Assembly (NCBI GenBank): GCA_023400055.1
Contig: JAEXFN010000020.1
Coordinates: forward strand, 124,001-188,000
Direction: 5' to 3'
DNA: 64,000 nucleotides
Origin: Bacillota bacterium
Lineage (GTDB): Bacteria; Bacillota; UBA4882; UBA8346
Part shown: piece by piece, positions 7,741-17,523 of the stretch
Layout of the letters: every line of letters starts with the position of its first letter
Numbering within the stretch: position 1 is the stretch's first letter
Position numbers and translations under genes: made by a program
The notes under the pieces: generated by a model
The model's database searches: none
Seen by the model: the letters and a program-made list of their open reading frames with translations, nothing else
What the model was told of the DNA's origin: nothing

Positions 7741-10359
7741 ATGGCGACCAAAATGACTCCGATGGTTCAACAATACATGCAAATTAAGCAAGAATATAAA
7801 GACTGTTTGCTTTTTTTCCGTTTGGGTGATTTCTACGAAATGTTTTACGATGATGCAGTGCTCGCCGCGAAAGAATTGGAGATCGTCCTGACCTCGCGGG
7901 GCGATTCCGGCGCTGAAAGGATTCCGATGTGTGGCGTTCCATACCATTCGGTCTCCGGATACTTGGCGAAACTTTTAAATAAAGGTTATAAGGTCGCTAT
8001 CTGCGAACAAGTCGAAGATCCCAAAACCGCCAAGGGGATCGTCAAACGCGAAGTGGTCCGGGTGGTCACCCCCGGGACGATCATCGAGGAACAACTCTTG
8101 GGGGAAAAAGTCAATAATTATTTGGCAGCGATCAGCCGGATCGATCAAGCCCTGGGACTGGCGTATATTGATCTGTCGACCGGCGAATTTAAGGTCACCC
8201 AATTTACCACCGCCCAATCGCAGTTGTTGCTGACAGAACTGATCCGTATCAAACCGGCCGAACTTTATATCACCGAAGAAAACTTGGCCATCGTCCCCGG
8301 GATCAGCCAATTCCCCGACTTGGTGGTAACCCGCGGGCCGGCGACGGATTTTCGGTTTGAGAATGCTTATCAAATCCTCGTCGATCATTTTCAGGTCCAT
8401 AGCCTGAGGGCTTTCGGCTGCGAGGAACTGCCGGCGGCCGTCAGCGCCGCGGGCGGAATCATCGCTTACCTGTATGAAACGCAGAAAAATTCGTTGATTC
8501 ACGTCCGGAAAATCGCCACCTATGAGACCGGACAGTTCATGACGCTCGATCCGGCCACCCGGCGCAATCTCGAATTGACCAAGACCTTTCGGGCGGGCGA
8601 TGCTTCGGGAAGTTTGTTTGCGATGCTGGATTTCACGGTTACCTCGATGGGCGGCCGAATGTTGCGGACCTGGCTGGAACAACCTTTGATCCAATTGGCC
8701 GCGATCACCCGGCGCCAGGAAGCCATCGCCGCACTGGCGAAGGATCTGGAGGCCCGCGAGGTTATCCGGGAACTCCTGAAAAAGACCTACGATGTCCAGC
8801 GCATTCTCAGCAAGCTGGCGAGCAATTCCGCCAATGCCCGCGATCTGCTGGGATTGCGGAATACGCTTTTGGAATTGCCCAACCTTAAAGAAATTCTAAA
8901 GCAATTCGCGGTCGAATATATAGAGGAGATCAACCAAAATATTTTTTCCTGCGCCGATTTGACCGCGCTATTGGTCAGCGCGCTGCTTGACGATCCCCCG
9001 CTGACGATCCGGGAGGGGGGCATCATTAATCCTTCCTATCATCCTGAATTGGCCCGGTTTATGGAAGCCAGCACGCAGGGGCGCCGCTGGGTCGCCGAAT
9101 TGGAGCAGCAGGAACGGGAGCGGACCGGGATCAAGTCGTTAAAGATCGGCTTCAATCAGGTGTTCGGATATTATATCGAGGTAACCAATGCCAATTTGAA
9201 TATGGCTCCGGCGGATTACATCCGCAAACAAACCTTGACCAACGGCGAACGTTTCATTAATCAGCAATTGAAGGAATATGAGGATCTGATTCTCAACGCG
9301 CATGATAAAAGCGTGGCCTTGGAATATCAGTTGTTTTTGGAGATTCGCGAACGAATCCTGCAGGACATCGATGCGTTGCAAATGACCGCCACGGCTTTGG
9401 CCACGCTCGATTCGCTGCTTTCCCTGACCGAGGTGGCGGTCCGTTATCATTATGTCCGGCCCGAGCTGAACGAGACCGGCAAGATCGTGATCCTGGATGG
9501 CCGTCACCCGGTGGTGGAACGCAACATTCCGCCCGGCAGTTTCGTGCCGAACGATGTTATTCTGGATCCGGACGAGAACCGGACCCTGATCATTACCGGA
9601 CCGAATATGGCCGGGAAATCGACTTTTATGCGGCAAGTGGCCCTGATCGTGCTGCTGGCCCATATCGGAAGCTTTGTCCCAGCCAAATCGGCCCAGATCG
9701 GGTTGGTCGACCGGATCTTCACGCGGGTGGGCGCATCCGATGATCTGGCCACCGGCCAAAGCACTTTTATGGTTGAGATGAATGAAGTCGCCTACATTCT
9801 GAATCACGCCACCGCCAAGTCGTTGATTATTTTGGATGAAATTGGCCGGGGCACCAGCACTTTCGACGGCATGAGCATCGCCTGGGCAGTGGTGGAATTT
9901 GTGAACAACCAGAAGCGGATCGGCGCCAAGACTTTGGTGGCCACCCATTATCACGAATTAACCGAATTGGCGGCCAAATTGAACGGGGTTAAGAATTATC
10001 ACGTGGCCGTGCAACGAGATGGCGAAGAAATCGTTTTTATTCGTAAGATCATGCCCGGCAAGACCGACCAGAGTTATGGCATTGAAGTGGCCCGCTTGGC
10101 CGGATTGCCGCTGGAAATCACCGACCGGGCGCGGGAGATCCTGCGCGAGCTGGAAAATCAGGAAGCTGCCGATCAACTCGGAGCCGGCTCCCAAGCGGCC
10201 GCGACCGCGGCGGACGTCCAATTGAGTCTTTTTTCGATGGATACCGAGATCGTGCTGGAAGAACTGCGCAAAATGGATTTGGTAGCCGTCACACCGTTAC
10301 AAGCGCTAAACCGTCTTTATGAATGGCAGCAGCGGCTCCGGGGCCAGCAGGCCTCGTGA
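7741..10359 (+). CDS. mutS: DNA mismatch repair protein MutS
   Basis: Mismatch-recognition ATPase, 872 aa, full length. The N-terminal mismatch-binding motif FYE (residues 31-33 in LGDFYEMF) is intact. The ATPase has a Walker A TGPNMAGKSTF near residue 620 and a Walker B LIILDEIGRGTSTFDG near 696. The ATG at 7741 follows GAGGTG and gives the standard MutS beginning; the open frame extends upstream to a TTG at 7678 with no support. mutL starts 55 nt after the stop, and mutL overlaps miaA, so mutS-mutL-miaA-hfq are probably one transcription unit. Confidence 0.98.
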   Translation: MATKMTPMVQQYMQIKQEYKDCLLFFRLGDFYEMFYDDAVLAAKELEIVLTSRGDSGAERIPMCGVPYHSVSGYLAKLLNKGYKVAICEQVEDPKTAKGIVKREVVRVVTPGTIIEEQLLGEKVNNYLAAISRIDQALGLAYIDLSTGEFKVTQFTTAQSQLLLTELIRIKPAELYITEENLAIVPGISQFPDLVVTRGPATDFRFENAYQILVDHFQVHSLRAFGCEELPAAVSAAGGIIAYLYETQKNSLIHVRKIATYETGQFMTLDPATRRNLELTKTFRAGDASGSLFAMLDFTVTSMGGRMLRTWLEQPLIQLAAITRRQEAIAALAKDLEAREVIRELLKKTYDVQRILSKLASNSANARDLLGLRNTLLELPNLKEILKQFAVEYIEEINQNIFSCADLTALLVSALLDDPPLTIREGGIINPSYHPELARFMEASTQGRRWVAELEQQERERTGIKSLKIGFNQVFGYYIEVTNANLNMAPADYIRKQTLTNGERFINQQLKEYEDLILNAHDKSVALEYQLFLEIRERILQDIDALQMTATALATLDSLLSLTEVAVRYHYVRPELNETGKIVILDGRHPVVERNIPPGSFVPNDVILDPDENRTLIITGPNMAGKSTFMRQVALIVLLAHIGSFVPAKSAQIGLVDRIFTRVGASDDLATGQSTFMVEMNEVAYILNHATAKSLIILDEIGRGTSTFDGMSIAWAVVEFVNNQKRIGAKTLVATHYHELTELAAKLNGVKNYHVAVQRDGEEIVFIRKIMPGKTDQSYGIEVARLAGLPLEITDRAREILRELENQEAADQLGAGSQAAATAADVQLSLFSMDTEIVLEELRKMDLVAVTPLQALNRLYEWQQRLRGQQAS

Positions 10360-10414
10360 AAAGCCGCGCTCCGTTTCGGCAAACGTTGCACAAAACATGG
10401 ATAGAGAGGGAGTG

Positions 10415-12271
10415 ATGACAATCAGTCCGGTTCATCGCTTAGCAGACGAAACCATCAATAAAATCGCCGCCGGTGAGGTGGTCGAACGACCCGCTTCGGT
10501 CGTGAAGGAATTGGTGGAGAATTCGATTGATTCCGGCGCGACCCGTATCGAAGTGGAAATCCGCAATGGGGGGCGCCAGTTTATTCGGGTAACCGACAAC
10601 GGTTCGGGGATGGAACGCGAAGACGCCATCTTGGCGATTGAGCGTCACACGACCAGTAAAATTGCGGAGTCGGAAGACCTCTGGCGTCTCAAAACGCTGG
10701 GTTTTCGCGGTGAAGCCTTGCCTTCGATTGCCGCGGTCTCTTTGTTTGAAGTCGTTACCAAAACCGCCAAGAATGATTTGGGGACGCAGTTGATCGTAAA
10801 AGCGGGCAAACTGCAAAAAGTGAAAGATGTGGGAGCCCCCGACGGGACAACGGTTCGGGTCCAGGATCTTTTCTTTAACACTCCGGCGCGTTTGAAATAT
10901 CTGAAAAGTATCCCCACTGAAACGGGTTATATCAGTGAAATCTTATCCCGGTTGGCCCTCGGATACCCGGAGATCGGCTTCAAGCTGCAACATCACGAAT
11001 ATGAAGTATTGTTCACGCCGGGCAATGGCGATCTGTATGAAACCATGGTGGCGGTCTTTGGCAAGGAAATCGCCAAAGAGATGATCCCCGTCTCCCATGA
11101 ACAAAGCGGAGTGAAGCTGACCGGTTACATCGGCCGGCCGTCCATTGCCCGGAACAACCGGGTTTATGAAATATTCTTTGTGAACCGGCGCTTTTTCCAC
11201 TGCCGCACTTTAAGTTCGGCGGTGGAGAAAGCCTTCCATACGCTGTTGCCCATTGCCCGCTACCCGTTTGTCTGCTTATTCGTGGAGATCGATCCATCTC
11301 TGGTCGATGTAAATTCGCATCCTACCAAGATGGAGGTGCGCTTTACCAATGACTCGGAGCTCTTCAAGGCTTGTTATCACGGGGTGCGTTCGGCCCTGAA
11401 GGAGCACAGTCTATTGGCCGAATGGGTGGCTCCCGAAGAAGATTTGACTTTCCGGCCCAACAAAAGTTTTTATAATTCTCAACCGGCTGTCGCCAATCTG
11501 GATTTAAATTTCCGCGAATACGCCAATGCCGCTCGTACGGGAACTGCGACGGAACTGACCGTCAAAGAAGAGCCGGCCCCGGCTTCGGGTTTGCCTTTAT
11601 ATCCGGACAACGCTCAGCCATATCCGAACAATACGCAGGTGTATCAAGACCAGACTCAAGCCAACCGGACCGCCCAATCCGGGAGTTCTGTCGCAAACGG
11701 TTTTTATATTTATCCCAAAACGGTTCAAAACACTTATATTATCGCGCAAGACGAAAAAGGCTTGTTTTTTATCGATCAGCATGCGGCCCATGAACGGATT
11801 TTATATGAGCGATATTATAAGAAGGCGACTGATTTTTTGGGGAGTCAGGCATTATTGATGCCGGAAACGGTTAATCTAAATTACAGCCAATTCCGAGTTG
11901 CAGCGGAACGGCTTACCTTATTCCATGATCTTGGGTTTGAATTGGAAGCGTTCGGCGGCAATACCATTATCATTCGAGGGGTTCCGTTATCATTGCTCGA
12001 TTATGATTATAAACAGATCATTTTCGATCTGATTGAACAGTACACCCGCTTTGAAACCTTTAAAAATCCCGCCGAGATCAAGGAAGCGTTTATTATTACG
12101 ATGGCTTGCCGGACCGCCGTCAAGGCCGGGGACTTTTTGAATCCGCCGGAACTGGAAGCGCTGGTGAAAGATCTGTTCAATTGCGAAAATCCATACACTT
12201 GTCCGCACGGGCGGCCAACCATCTTCCGGATGACCGTCGATGAATTGGCCAAAAAGTTTTTACGCCGATGA
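10415..12271 (+). CDS. mutL: DNA mismatch repair protein MutL
   Basis: 618-aa GHKL ATPase and nicking endonuclease that couples MutS to strand removal. N-terminal ATP motifs are NKIAAGEVVERPASVVKEL (near residue 15), DNGSGM and GFRGEALPSIAAVS. The C-terminal domain carries the endonuclease metal motif DQHAAHERILYE and the late ACRTAVKAGD and CPHGRP motifs. It is therefore the endonuclease type, as expected where no MutH exists. A Pro/Asn/Gln-rich linker with repeated YPDN/YPNN-like peptides (near residues 390-420) joins the halves. GAGAGGG precedes the ATG; a GTG one codon upstream is also possible. Confidence 0.97.
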   Translation: MTISPVHRLADETINKIAAGEVVERPASVVKELVENSIDSGATRIEVEIRNGGRQFIRVTDNGSGMEREDAILAIERHTTSKIAESEDLWRLKTLGFRGEALPSIAAVSLFEVVTKTAKNDLGTQLIVKAGKLQKVKDVGAPDGTTVRVQDLFFNTPARLKYLKSIPTETGYISEILSRLALGYPEIGFKLQHHEYEVLFTPGNGDLYETMVAVFGKEIAKEMIPVSHEQSGVKLTGYIGRPSIARNNRVYEIFFVNRRFFHCRTLSSAVEKAFHTLLPIARYPFVCLFVEIDPSLVDVNSHPTKMEVRFTNDSELFKACYHGVRSALKEHSLLAEWVAPEEDLTFRPNKSFYNSQPAVANLDLNFREYANAARTGTATELTVKEEPAPASGLPLYPDNAQPYPNNTQVYQDQTQANRTAQSGSSVANGFYIYPKTVQNTYIIAQDEKGLFFIDQHAAHERILYERYYKKATDFLGSQALLMPETVNLNYSQFRVAAERLTLFHDLGFELEAFGGNTIIIRGVPLSLLDYDYKQIIFDLIEQYTRFETFKNPAEIKEAFIITMACRTAVKAGDFLNPPELEALVKDLFNCENPYTCPHGRPTIFRMTVDELAKKFLRR

Positions 12272-13200
12272 AACGGTATCCCTTAATTGTTTTAGCGGGA
12301 CCCACCGGCGTAGGTAAAACCAATTTAAGCATTCAACTGGCGCGGGAACTGGGCGCGGAGATCCTTTCCGCCGACTCGATGCAGGTTTACCGCCGGATGG
12401 ATATTGGTACCGCCAAACCTTCGCCGGCACAACAGGCCCAGGTTCAACACCATCTGATCGATTTGGTGGATCCAGATCAGGACTTTTCGGTCGCCGATTA
12501 TCAGGCTCAATTTTATCAAACCGTCCAAGCGGTGCTAGAGCGGGGAAAATTGCCGTTGATGGTGGGCGGAACGGGTCTTTATATCCGGGCTTGCACGCAA
12601 TCTTTTGTGTTCGATCCCGATGGCGCCAATCGGCAACTCCGTTTCGAACTCCGGCGACTGGCCGATGAAAACGGCAGCGCGGCTTTGCATCGACGGCTGG
12701 CCCAAGTGGATCCGGCGGCGGCAGCGCGGATTCATCCGAATGACTTGGTCCGGATTATCCGGGCACTGGAGGTTTACGACGCGACCGGAACGCCGCTTTC
12801 AACTTTACAACCCAAACGAAATTCCGATTTTCAGTTCCGAACGATCTATTTGGTACTGGATCGGAATCGCGATGAACTTTATCAGCGAATTGACGCGCGC
12901 GTCGAACAAATGCTCGAAGCCGGATTGGTTCACGAAGTCCAGTCCCTGCTGGAAATGGGATATGGGCCGGATTTAAAACCCATGCAAAGCTTGGGGTACC
13001 GCCAAATCGCGCAATTTTTGGCCGGAGAAATATCCTTTGACGAGGGAGTGGCCCAAATCAAGCAGCAGACGCGGCATTATGCCAAGCGGCAATTAACCTG
13101 GTTTCGCAGGGAACCGGCGGATTGCTGGTTGAACCTCACCGCAAGGAAACAGGAATTAATTGGAGAAATTTTAGGCTATATTGAAGGTAGATTGGACTAA
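12268..13200 (+). CDS. miaA: tRNA dimethylallyltransferase
   Basis: 310-aa enzyme that adds a dimethylallyl group to A37 of tRNAs reading UNN codons. The P-loop GPTGVGKTNLS is at residues 10-20. The conserved LSADSMQVYRRMDIGTAKP region follows, with Asp and Ser for catalysis, and GGTGLYIRA lies near residue 95. The ATG overlaps the mutL stop by 4 nt (ATGA), so translation is coupled. hfq follows after 46 nt, the order seen in many bacteria. Confidence 0.97.
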   Translation: MKRYPLIVLAGPTGVGKTNLSIQLARELGAEILSADSMQVYRRMDIGTAKPSPAQQAQVQHHLIDLVDPDQDFSVADYQAQFYQTVQAVLERGKLPLMVGGTGLYIRACTQSFVFDPDGANRQLRFELRRLADENGSAALHRRLAQVDPAAAARIHPNDLVRIIRALEVYDATGTPLSTLQPKRNSDFQFRTIYLVLDRNRDELYQRIDARVEQMLEAGLVHEVQSLLEMGYGPDLKPMQSLGYRQIAQFLAGEISFDEGVAQIKQQTRHYAKRQLTWFRREPADCWLNLTARKQELIGEILGYIEGRLD

Positions 13201-13246
13201 ATGTCGAATAGTCTAAGTTAAATCAGTTTTTGGAGGGAAATTTTAG

Positions 13247-13495
13247 ATGATGAACAAACCAGCCATTAACCTGCAGGATGCCTTTTTAAATCAAGTTCGG
13301 AAAGAGAATATCCCTGTCACTATGTTTCTGGTCAACGGATTCCAACTCCGGGGCCTGGTTAAGGGTTTCGATAACTTTACCGTAATTCTCGATAGTGATG
13401 GAAAACAACAGATGGTTTATAAGCACGCGGTGTCAACCATCAGCCCGGCGCGGGCCATATCCGATCTCGCCAATATTGAGAGGAAAGAAGAATAA
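13247..13495 (+). CDS. hfq: RNA chaperone Hfq
   Basis: 82-aa Sm-like protein that forms a hexameric ring binding small RNAs and mRNAs. The Sm1 region with VTMFLVNGFQLRGLVKGFDN and the Sm2 motif YKHAVSTISP are both present. It starts at the first of two adjacent ATGs with GGAGGG upstream. A tight terminator starts at its stop codon, ending the mutS-mutL-miaA-hfq unit. Confidence 0.97.
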   Translation: MMNKPAINLQDAFLNQVRKENIPVTMFLVNGFQLRGLVKGFDNFTVILDSDGKQQMVYKHAVSTISPARAISDLANIERKEE

Positions 13496-13515
13496 GACCC
13501 TCGAGGGTCTTTTTC
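13495..13515 (+). terminator. hfq terminator
   Basis: AGACCC / GGGTCT stem around a TCGA loop followed by five T. It begins at the last base of the hfq stop codon. Confidence 0.8.
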
Positions 13516-13631
13516 ATTGTTTTGGCTGTTTTTAGAGGTCGGTGCAACGGAAACGTCGGAAGCGGAACGTTACAGGTTTGGACCATCGTCAAGTCAAGTT
13601 ATGACAAATTTGTTTGTTTGACTGAATTTGA

Positions 13632-13664
13632 TTGACAATGGTTGGGTTTTTTATTTAATATAAT
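13632..13664 (+). promoter_or_regulatory. Probable promoter of pheA-ynbB
   Basis: TTGACA at 13632-13637 is followed by an AT-rich tract with TTTAAT at 13654 (16-bp spacing) and TATAAT at 13659 (21-bp spacing). One of the two is likely the -10 element. Confidence 0.5.
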
Positions 13665-13752
13665 ATGGTGCTTGAAATCTTTCTTTCCGTTTTGATGGGC
13701 ATTTATCAATCTATATTGAATCAGTTGGTTTTACCAACCGGGGAGTATCATC

Positions 13753-14628
13753 GTGAAAATTGCAACGCTCGGGCCCAAAGGAACCTATTCGGAACAAGCC
13801 GCCATCATCTTCGCGAATCGGCTGGCCGTGCCGCTGACCAGCGAAACTCTGATTCTAACGACTGTAAATCAATCCTTGCGTTTGGTCCAAAACCGCGAAG
13901 TGGATTATGCGCTAATCCCGGCCGAAAACACTATCGATGGATTAATCGGGTCGTCATTCGACGCCTTAATCGAATATCAGGATTTTGTAAAAGTTTGCGA
14001 TGAGGTGAATTTGCCGATTTCGCATGTTTTAGCCGCCAGGCCCGGCGTCGAATGGGCGAAGATCCGCACGGTTTATTCGCATCCGTCGGCCTTGAATCAA
14101 TGTCAAAATCGGCTGGAAGAACTATTTCCAGGCATTGCGCTGATTCCGGTATTGTCGACCTCGGAGGCCGCCCAAAAAGCCATATCCAGCGAGGATAGTG
14201 CCGCAATCTGCAGCCGCAAAACCGCCAGCGCTAAACAGATGAATTTGTTTCCGGAGAATATTCAGGATTATCCCAATAATGAAACTCGTTTTTTTGTCTG
14301 TTCGTTAACCGACGGAGCGCCCAGCCAGGACGATCGGACGCTATTGGCGGTTCGTTACGGTATGAATCAGCCGGGTCAGTTGTACGATACTGCCCGGTAT
14401 CTGGCCGATGCCGGGATCGATCTGACTTTTGTGCAATCCCGGCCGTATAAAATCAGGCCTCAGGAATACGTAATAATTTATGAGTTTATGGGTCACAAAT
14501 CTTCACCGGAAATCGACGCGGCGTTAAAAAATATCGAATTGCAGGTCCGAGCCTCGAACGGCTGGAAAAAGATTTTGGGGAGCTACCCTAAACGGAAAAG
14601 AGAAGCAGAAGTTGAATTTATCAAGTAG
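13753..14628 (+). CDS. pheA: Prephenate dehydratase
   Basis: 291-aa enzyme converting prephenate to phenylpyruvate in phenylalanine synthesis. The catalytic domain opens with GPKGTYSEQAA and has IPAENTIDG and the family TRF motif in NNETRFFV (near residue 180). The ACT domain from residue 195 carries QSRP, the region that senses phenylalanine. It is a stand-alone dehydratase without chorismate mutase. The start is GTG at 13753. The following ynbB-like gene starts inside its last codons, indicating an operon, although the two functions have no known link. Confidence 0.93.
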   Translation: MKIATLGPKGTYSEQAAIIFANRLAVPLTSETLILTTVNQSLRLVQNREVDYALIPAENTIDGLIGSSFDALIEYQDFVKVCDEVNLPISHVLAARPGVEWAKIRTVYSHPSALNQCQNRLEELFPGIALIPVLSTSEAAQKAISSEDSAAICSRKTASAKQMNLFPENIQDYPNNETRFFVCSLTDGAPSQDDRTLLAVRYGMNQPGQLYDTARYLADAGIDLTFVQSRPYKIRPQEYVIIYEFMGHKSSPEIDAALKNIELQVRASNGWKKILGSYPKRKREAEVEFIK

Positions 14629-15868
14629 TCTATTGCGTTTTTTGAAAGATACCGAAACGGAGTTAGTCACTTCGTTTGATCATATCGCCGACATCGCCTT
14701 AAAAAATCAAGCCAAAATGTTGGATGCGTTTCAATGCGAAAAAGTACGTTCCTATCATTTCCAAAGTTCAACCGGTTATGGGTACCATGATTTGGGCCGG
14801 GAAACCTTAGAAAAAATCTTTGCGCGAGTTTTTGACACGGAATCGGCTTTGGTTCGCCAGCAGTTGGTTTCCGGCACTCATGCGATTGCCTGCGCGTTAC
14901 TGGGAAATCTGCAATACCAGGATGAATTGGTGCTCGCATCGGGCCAACCGTATGAAACCTTATTGGGCGTTTTGGGCATTCCGGACGGCGTTTTGGAGGC
15001 AACCAGCGCAACCGGTGGCTTTCTCGTAAAAACGGTTCCGTTGCAAACCGACGGTTCCATGGATCTACCCCGCATCCTGTCCGCAATCACGGAACGAACC
15101 AAAATTGTTGCCTTCCAACGTTCCTGTGGCTATTCCGAAAGACACTCCTTCCGGATTCAAGAATTGGGAACGATTTTTAGTGCTATCAAAAGTGCCTATC
15201 CAAATGTAATCATTTTTGTCGATAATTGTTATGGGGAGTTTGTGGAGGACAGGGAACCGACCGAGGTTGGCGCCGATCTGATAGCGGGTTCGTTGATTAA
15301 AAATCCCGGCGGTTGTCTGATCCCGAGCGGCGGTTATCTGGTGGGCCGGAAATCTTCGGTGAACAAGGCCGCGGAACGGCTCTACGCGCCGAAGATCGGC
15401 GGGGAAATCGGACCGTCCCTGTTGGGCCTGCAGATCTTTTTTCAAGGTTTTTTCGAAGCGCCGCACCGGGTCGGCGATATGGTGAAGAGTGCGGTTTTGG
15501 CCGCCCGGTTGTTTCAGAAAGCCGGTTTCAAGGTCGCGCCGCTTCCGGAAGAACCGCGGGCCGACATCATTCAGCGGATCTATTTTCATTCGGCGGAAGG
15601 TTTGGTTGATTTCTGCCGGGAAGTCCAGAAAAGTTCGCCGATTGAGTCCGATGTTCGCCCCGAACCCGCTGAATTGCCCGGTTATATTCATCGGGTCGTG
15701 ATGGGCGGGGGAACTTTTATTGCGGGAGCCACCAGCGAGTTTTCGGTGGATGCCCCCGTGAAACCGCCGTATATCGCTTATCTTCAGGGCGGAATTTCCT
15801 ATACCCAGGTAAAACTCAGTCTGGGAGGAATTTTTGAACGTAAATTTTCGCAGAGCGGACTATTTTAG
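14612..15868 (+). CDS. ynbB: PLP-dependent methionine gamma-lyase family protein (aluminium resistance type)
   Basis: 418-aa fold-type I pyridoxal-phosphate enzyme of the Met_gamma_lyase family (COG4100), called YnbB or aluminium-resistance protein in Bacillus. SGTHAIACAL (near residue 90) binds the cofactor phosphate. The lysine in GSLIKNPGGCLIPSGGY (near residue 230) is the expected Schiff-base lysine. The true reaction of the family is not established. The TTG start at 14612 overlaps pheA by 17 nt; no ATG nearby gives the conserved N-terminus. In Bacillus the gene lies close to miaA-hfq, and the same neighbourhood is kept here. Confidence 0.88.
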   Translation: MNLSSSLLRFLKDTETELVTSFDHIADIALKNQAKMLDAFQCEKVRSYHFQSSTGYGYHDLGRETLEKIFARVFDTESALVRQQLVSGTHAIACALLGNLQYQDELVLASGQPYETLLGVLGIPDGVLEATSATGGFLVKTVPLQTDGSMDLPRILSAITERTKIVAFQRSCGYSERHSFRIQELGTIFSAIKSAYPNVIIFVDNCYGEFVEDREPTEVGADLIAGSLIKNPGGCLIPSGGYLVGRKSSVNKAAERLYAPKIGGEIGPSLLGLQIFFQGFFEAPHRVGDMVKSAVLAARLFQKAGFKVAPLPEEPRADIIQRIYFHSAEGLVDFCREVQKSSPIESDVRPEPAELPGYIHRVVMGGGTFIAGATSEFSVDAPVKPPYIAYLQGGISYTQVKLSLGGIFERKFSQSGLF

Positions 15869-15986
15869 GTTTAATTTTATCGGGTCGGATCGGCAGGAAT
15901 CGTTCGATCAAAGGTGAATATACACAATGTTTACATCGAATTCATGGGATTGATACGTTAAATATTTCGGTGAGGAGCGGAATGGG

Positions 15987-16367
15987 ATGCCTAAAATCGC
16001 GGATATTATTATGCTGGTTGTCAAACTTGGTATCGCCGGAGTGATCGGTTTCTGGTTCTATCTGGACGCCAGAGGACGGGACTATGCTTGGATGTTTTGG
16101 ACTTTTGTACCGATTATCCTGGTAATAACGGCGCCCGTCGTCGGGATCCTGGTGCTGGTGGTGCTGCTGATATCCTATTTTGTAATGCGGCCGCGCGGCG
16201 TCATGTCAAAATGTCCGCACTGTAAGAAAAAAATCATCGACAATCTTTTTGTCTGTCCATTTTGCCAAAAAAACGCCAAAAAAGAATGTCTGGTCTGTCA
16301 CGAGCCGGTTCCTTGGGAAGCCGAACAATGCCCTCATTGTAAGTCCCGGGCGATCACCAAAAGTTGA
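15987..16367 (+). CDS. Membrane protein with C-terminal double zinc ribbon
   Basis: 126 aa. Two hydrophobic segments (about residues 5-25 and 34-65) are followed by a cytosolic tail with four CxxC knuckles: CPHC, CPFC, CLVC and CPHC. These pair into two zinc ribbons of the DZANK kind. I infer a membrane-bound adaptor or sensor; no specific family name is certain. The ATG at 15987 follows GAGGAG. The next gene, a HEAT-repeat protein, starts 31 nt later, so the two may act together. Confidence 0.75.
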   Translation: MPKIADIIMLVVKLGIAGVIGFWFYLDARGRDYAWMFWTFVPIILVITAPVVGILVLVVLLISYFVMRPRGVMSKCPHCKKKIIDNLFVCPFCQKNAKKECLVCHEPVPWEAEQCPHCKSRAITKS

Positions 16368-16398
16368 TTGAAAGGTATCTTGAGGGAGTCTTATAAAG

Positions 16399-17319
16399 AT
16401 GGGTATACAATCACAGCGTATTGACAATTTAATTGAATTCTTGGATAAGATGGAGTCGATGCTGAATAACCCGGAGATGCTCGATCTTGACAAAAAGACC
16501 GAGATGCTTGAACCTTTGCGGCTTGAGGTAATCGAAGTATTAAAGATGGCTTTCTTGGAAGGGGACCGTACGGTTCGGCGCAGTTCGATATATGGGTTAA
16601 GCAAAATCGGGCTCGATCGATCGCTGGATTTGTTTATCAATGCTTTGGAGGATCCCGATGAACATGTACGCGGTTGGGCGGCCGAGGCTTTGGGCCGTAT
16701 TAAGGACGTCAAGTCGATTCAACCCTTGATTCAGGCCTTGGCGGATGAGAACAATTATGTCTGCTTTAACGTTGCCACCGCGCTGAAGCAATTTCTGCCC
16801 AAACGAGTGATCCCGTTATTGCTCAAAGCTTTACAAGATCAAGATCCGCTCATTCGCAGACGGGTCTGCAAATTGCTGGGCGATTTTGGGGATCAACTCG
16901 TTAACGGCGCCTTAATTGTGACGCTAAAAGACTCGGATTATGGCGTCCGCTATGAGGCGGCGGAAGCCTTGCGAAAATTGAAGAATCCTGCCAGCATTTT
17001 GCCGCTGATTTCCGCGCTGGAGGACGAAAATCACGATGTGCGGGAAGTAGCGGTGATGGCTTTGGGGAACTTCGGAGATGAACGGGCGGTTGAATCGCTG
17101 GTGGCAATGCTCATCGAACAAAAAGACCACCGCAACGCCTGTTTGGATTCGCTCCGCAACATTTGCGGCGAAGAAAATTTAGAGCCGTTGTTTGAATTAA
17201 TTCGCGCCAGCAAAAGGTTGATCAATGAAACTTCAGCGCAAATCCTGAATAATATGAATTCTAAACGCGATGCCAGCGGGTCGGCAGGAATTCTTCCGAA
17301 GCGTACTTTTTCACTTTAA
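16399..17319 (+). CDS. HEAT-repeat protein
   Basis: 306 aa made mostly of HEAT/PBS-lyase-like helical repeats of about 31 residues from residue 55 on. Examples are VRRSSIYGLSKIG, VRGWAAEALGRIKD, VRYEAAEALRKL and VREVAVMALGNFGD, each starting with a conserved V-R. Such solenoids bind proteins; no catalytic motif is visible. The ATG at 16399 has GAGGGAG upstream. It lies directly after the zinc-ribbon membrane protein, which could be its partner. Confidence 0.85.
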   Translation: MGIQSQRIDNLIEFLDKMESMLNNPEMLDLDKKTEMLEPLRLEVIEVLKMAFLEGDRTVRRSSIYGLSKIGLDRSLDLFINALEDPDEHVRGWAAEALGRIKDVKSIQPLIQALADENNYVCFNVATALKQFLPKRVIPLLLKALQDQDPLIRRRVCKLLGDFGDQLVNGALIVTLKDSDYGVRYEAAEALRKLKNPASILPLISALEDENHDVREVAVMALGNFGDERAVESLVAMLIEQKDHRNACLDSLRNICGEENLEPLFELIRASKRLINETSAQILNNMNSKRDASGSAGILPKRTFSL

Positions 17320-17523
17320 TCCTATCTGCAAAGGATTAAGGTGGTAAAACGATGCCGCTGTAATTTACTGTTTGTTTGTTGCTTCAATTGTAAATACTGT
17401 TGAACGTATAACGATTTTGTCCGGAGCGATGTCCACTTTTTTATAGTCGATAAAGAAGTGGTTTCATTATTTTTCGGCCATTCATCATCCTGGGTTTCAT
17501 TCAATGGGTAAAGGAGATTATCA

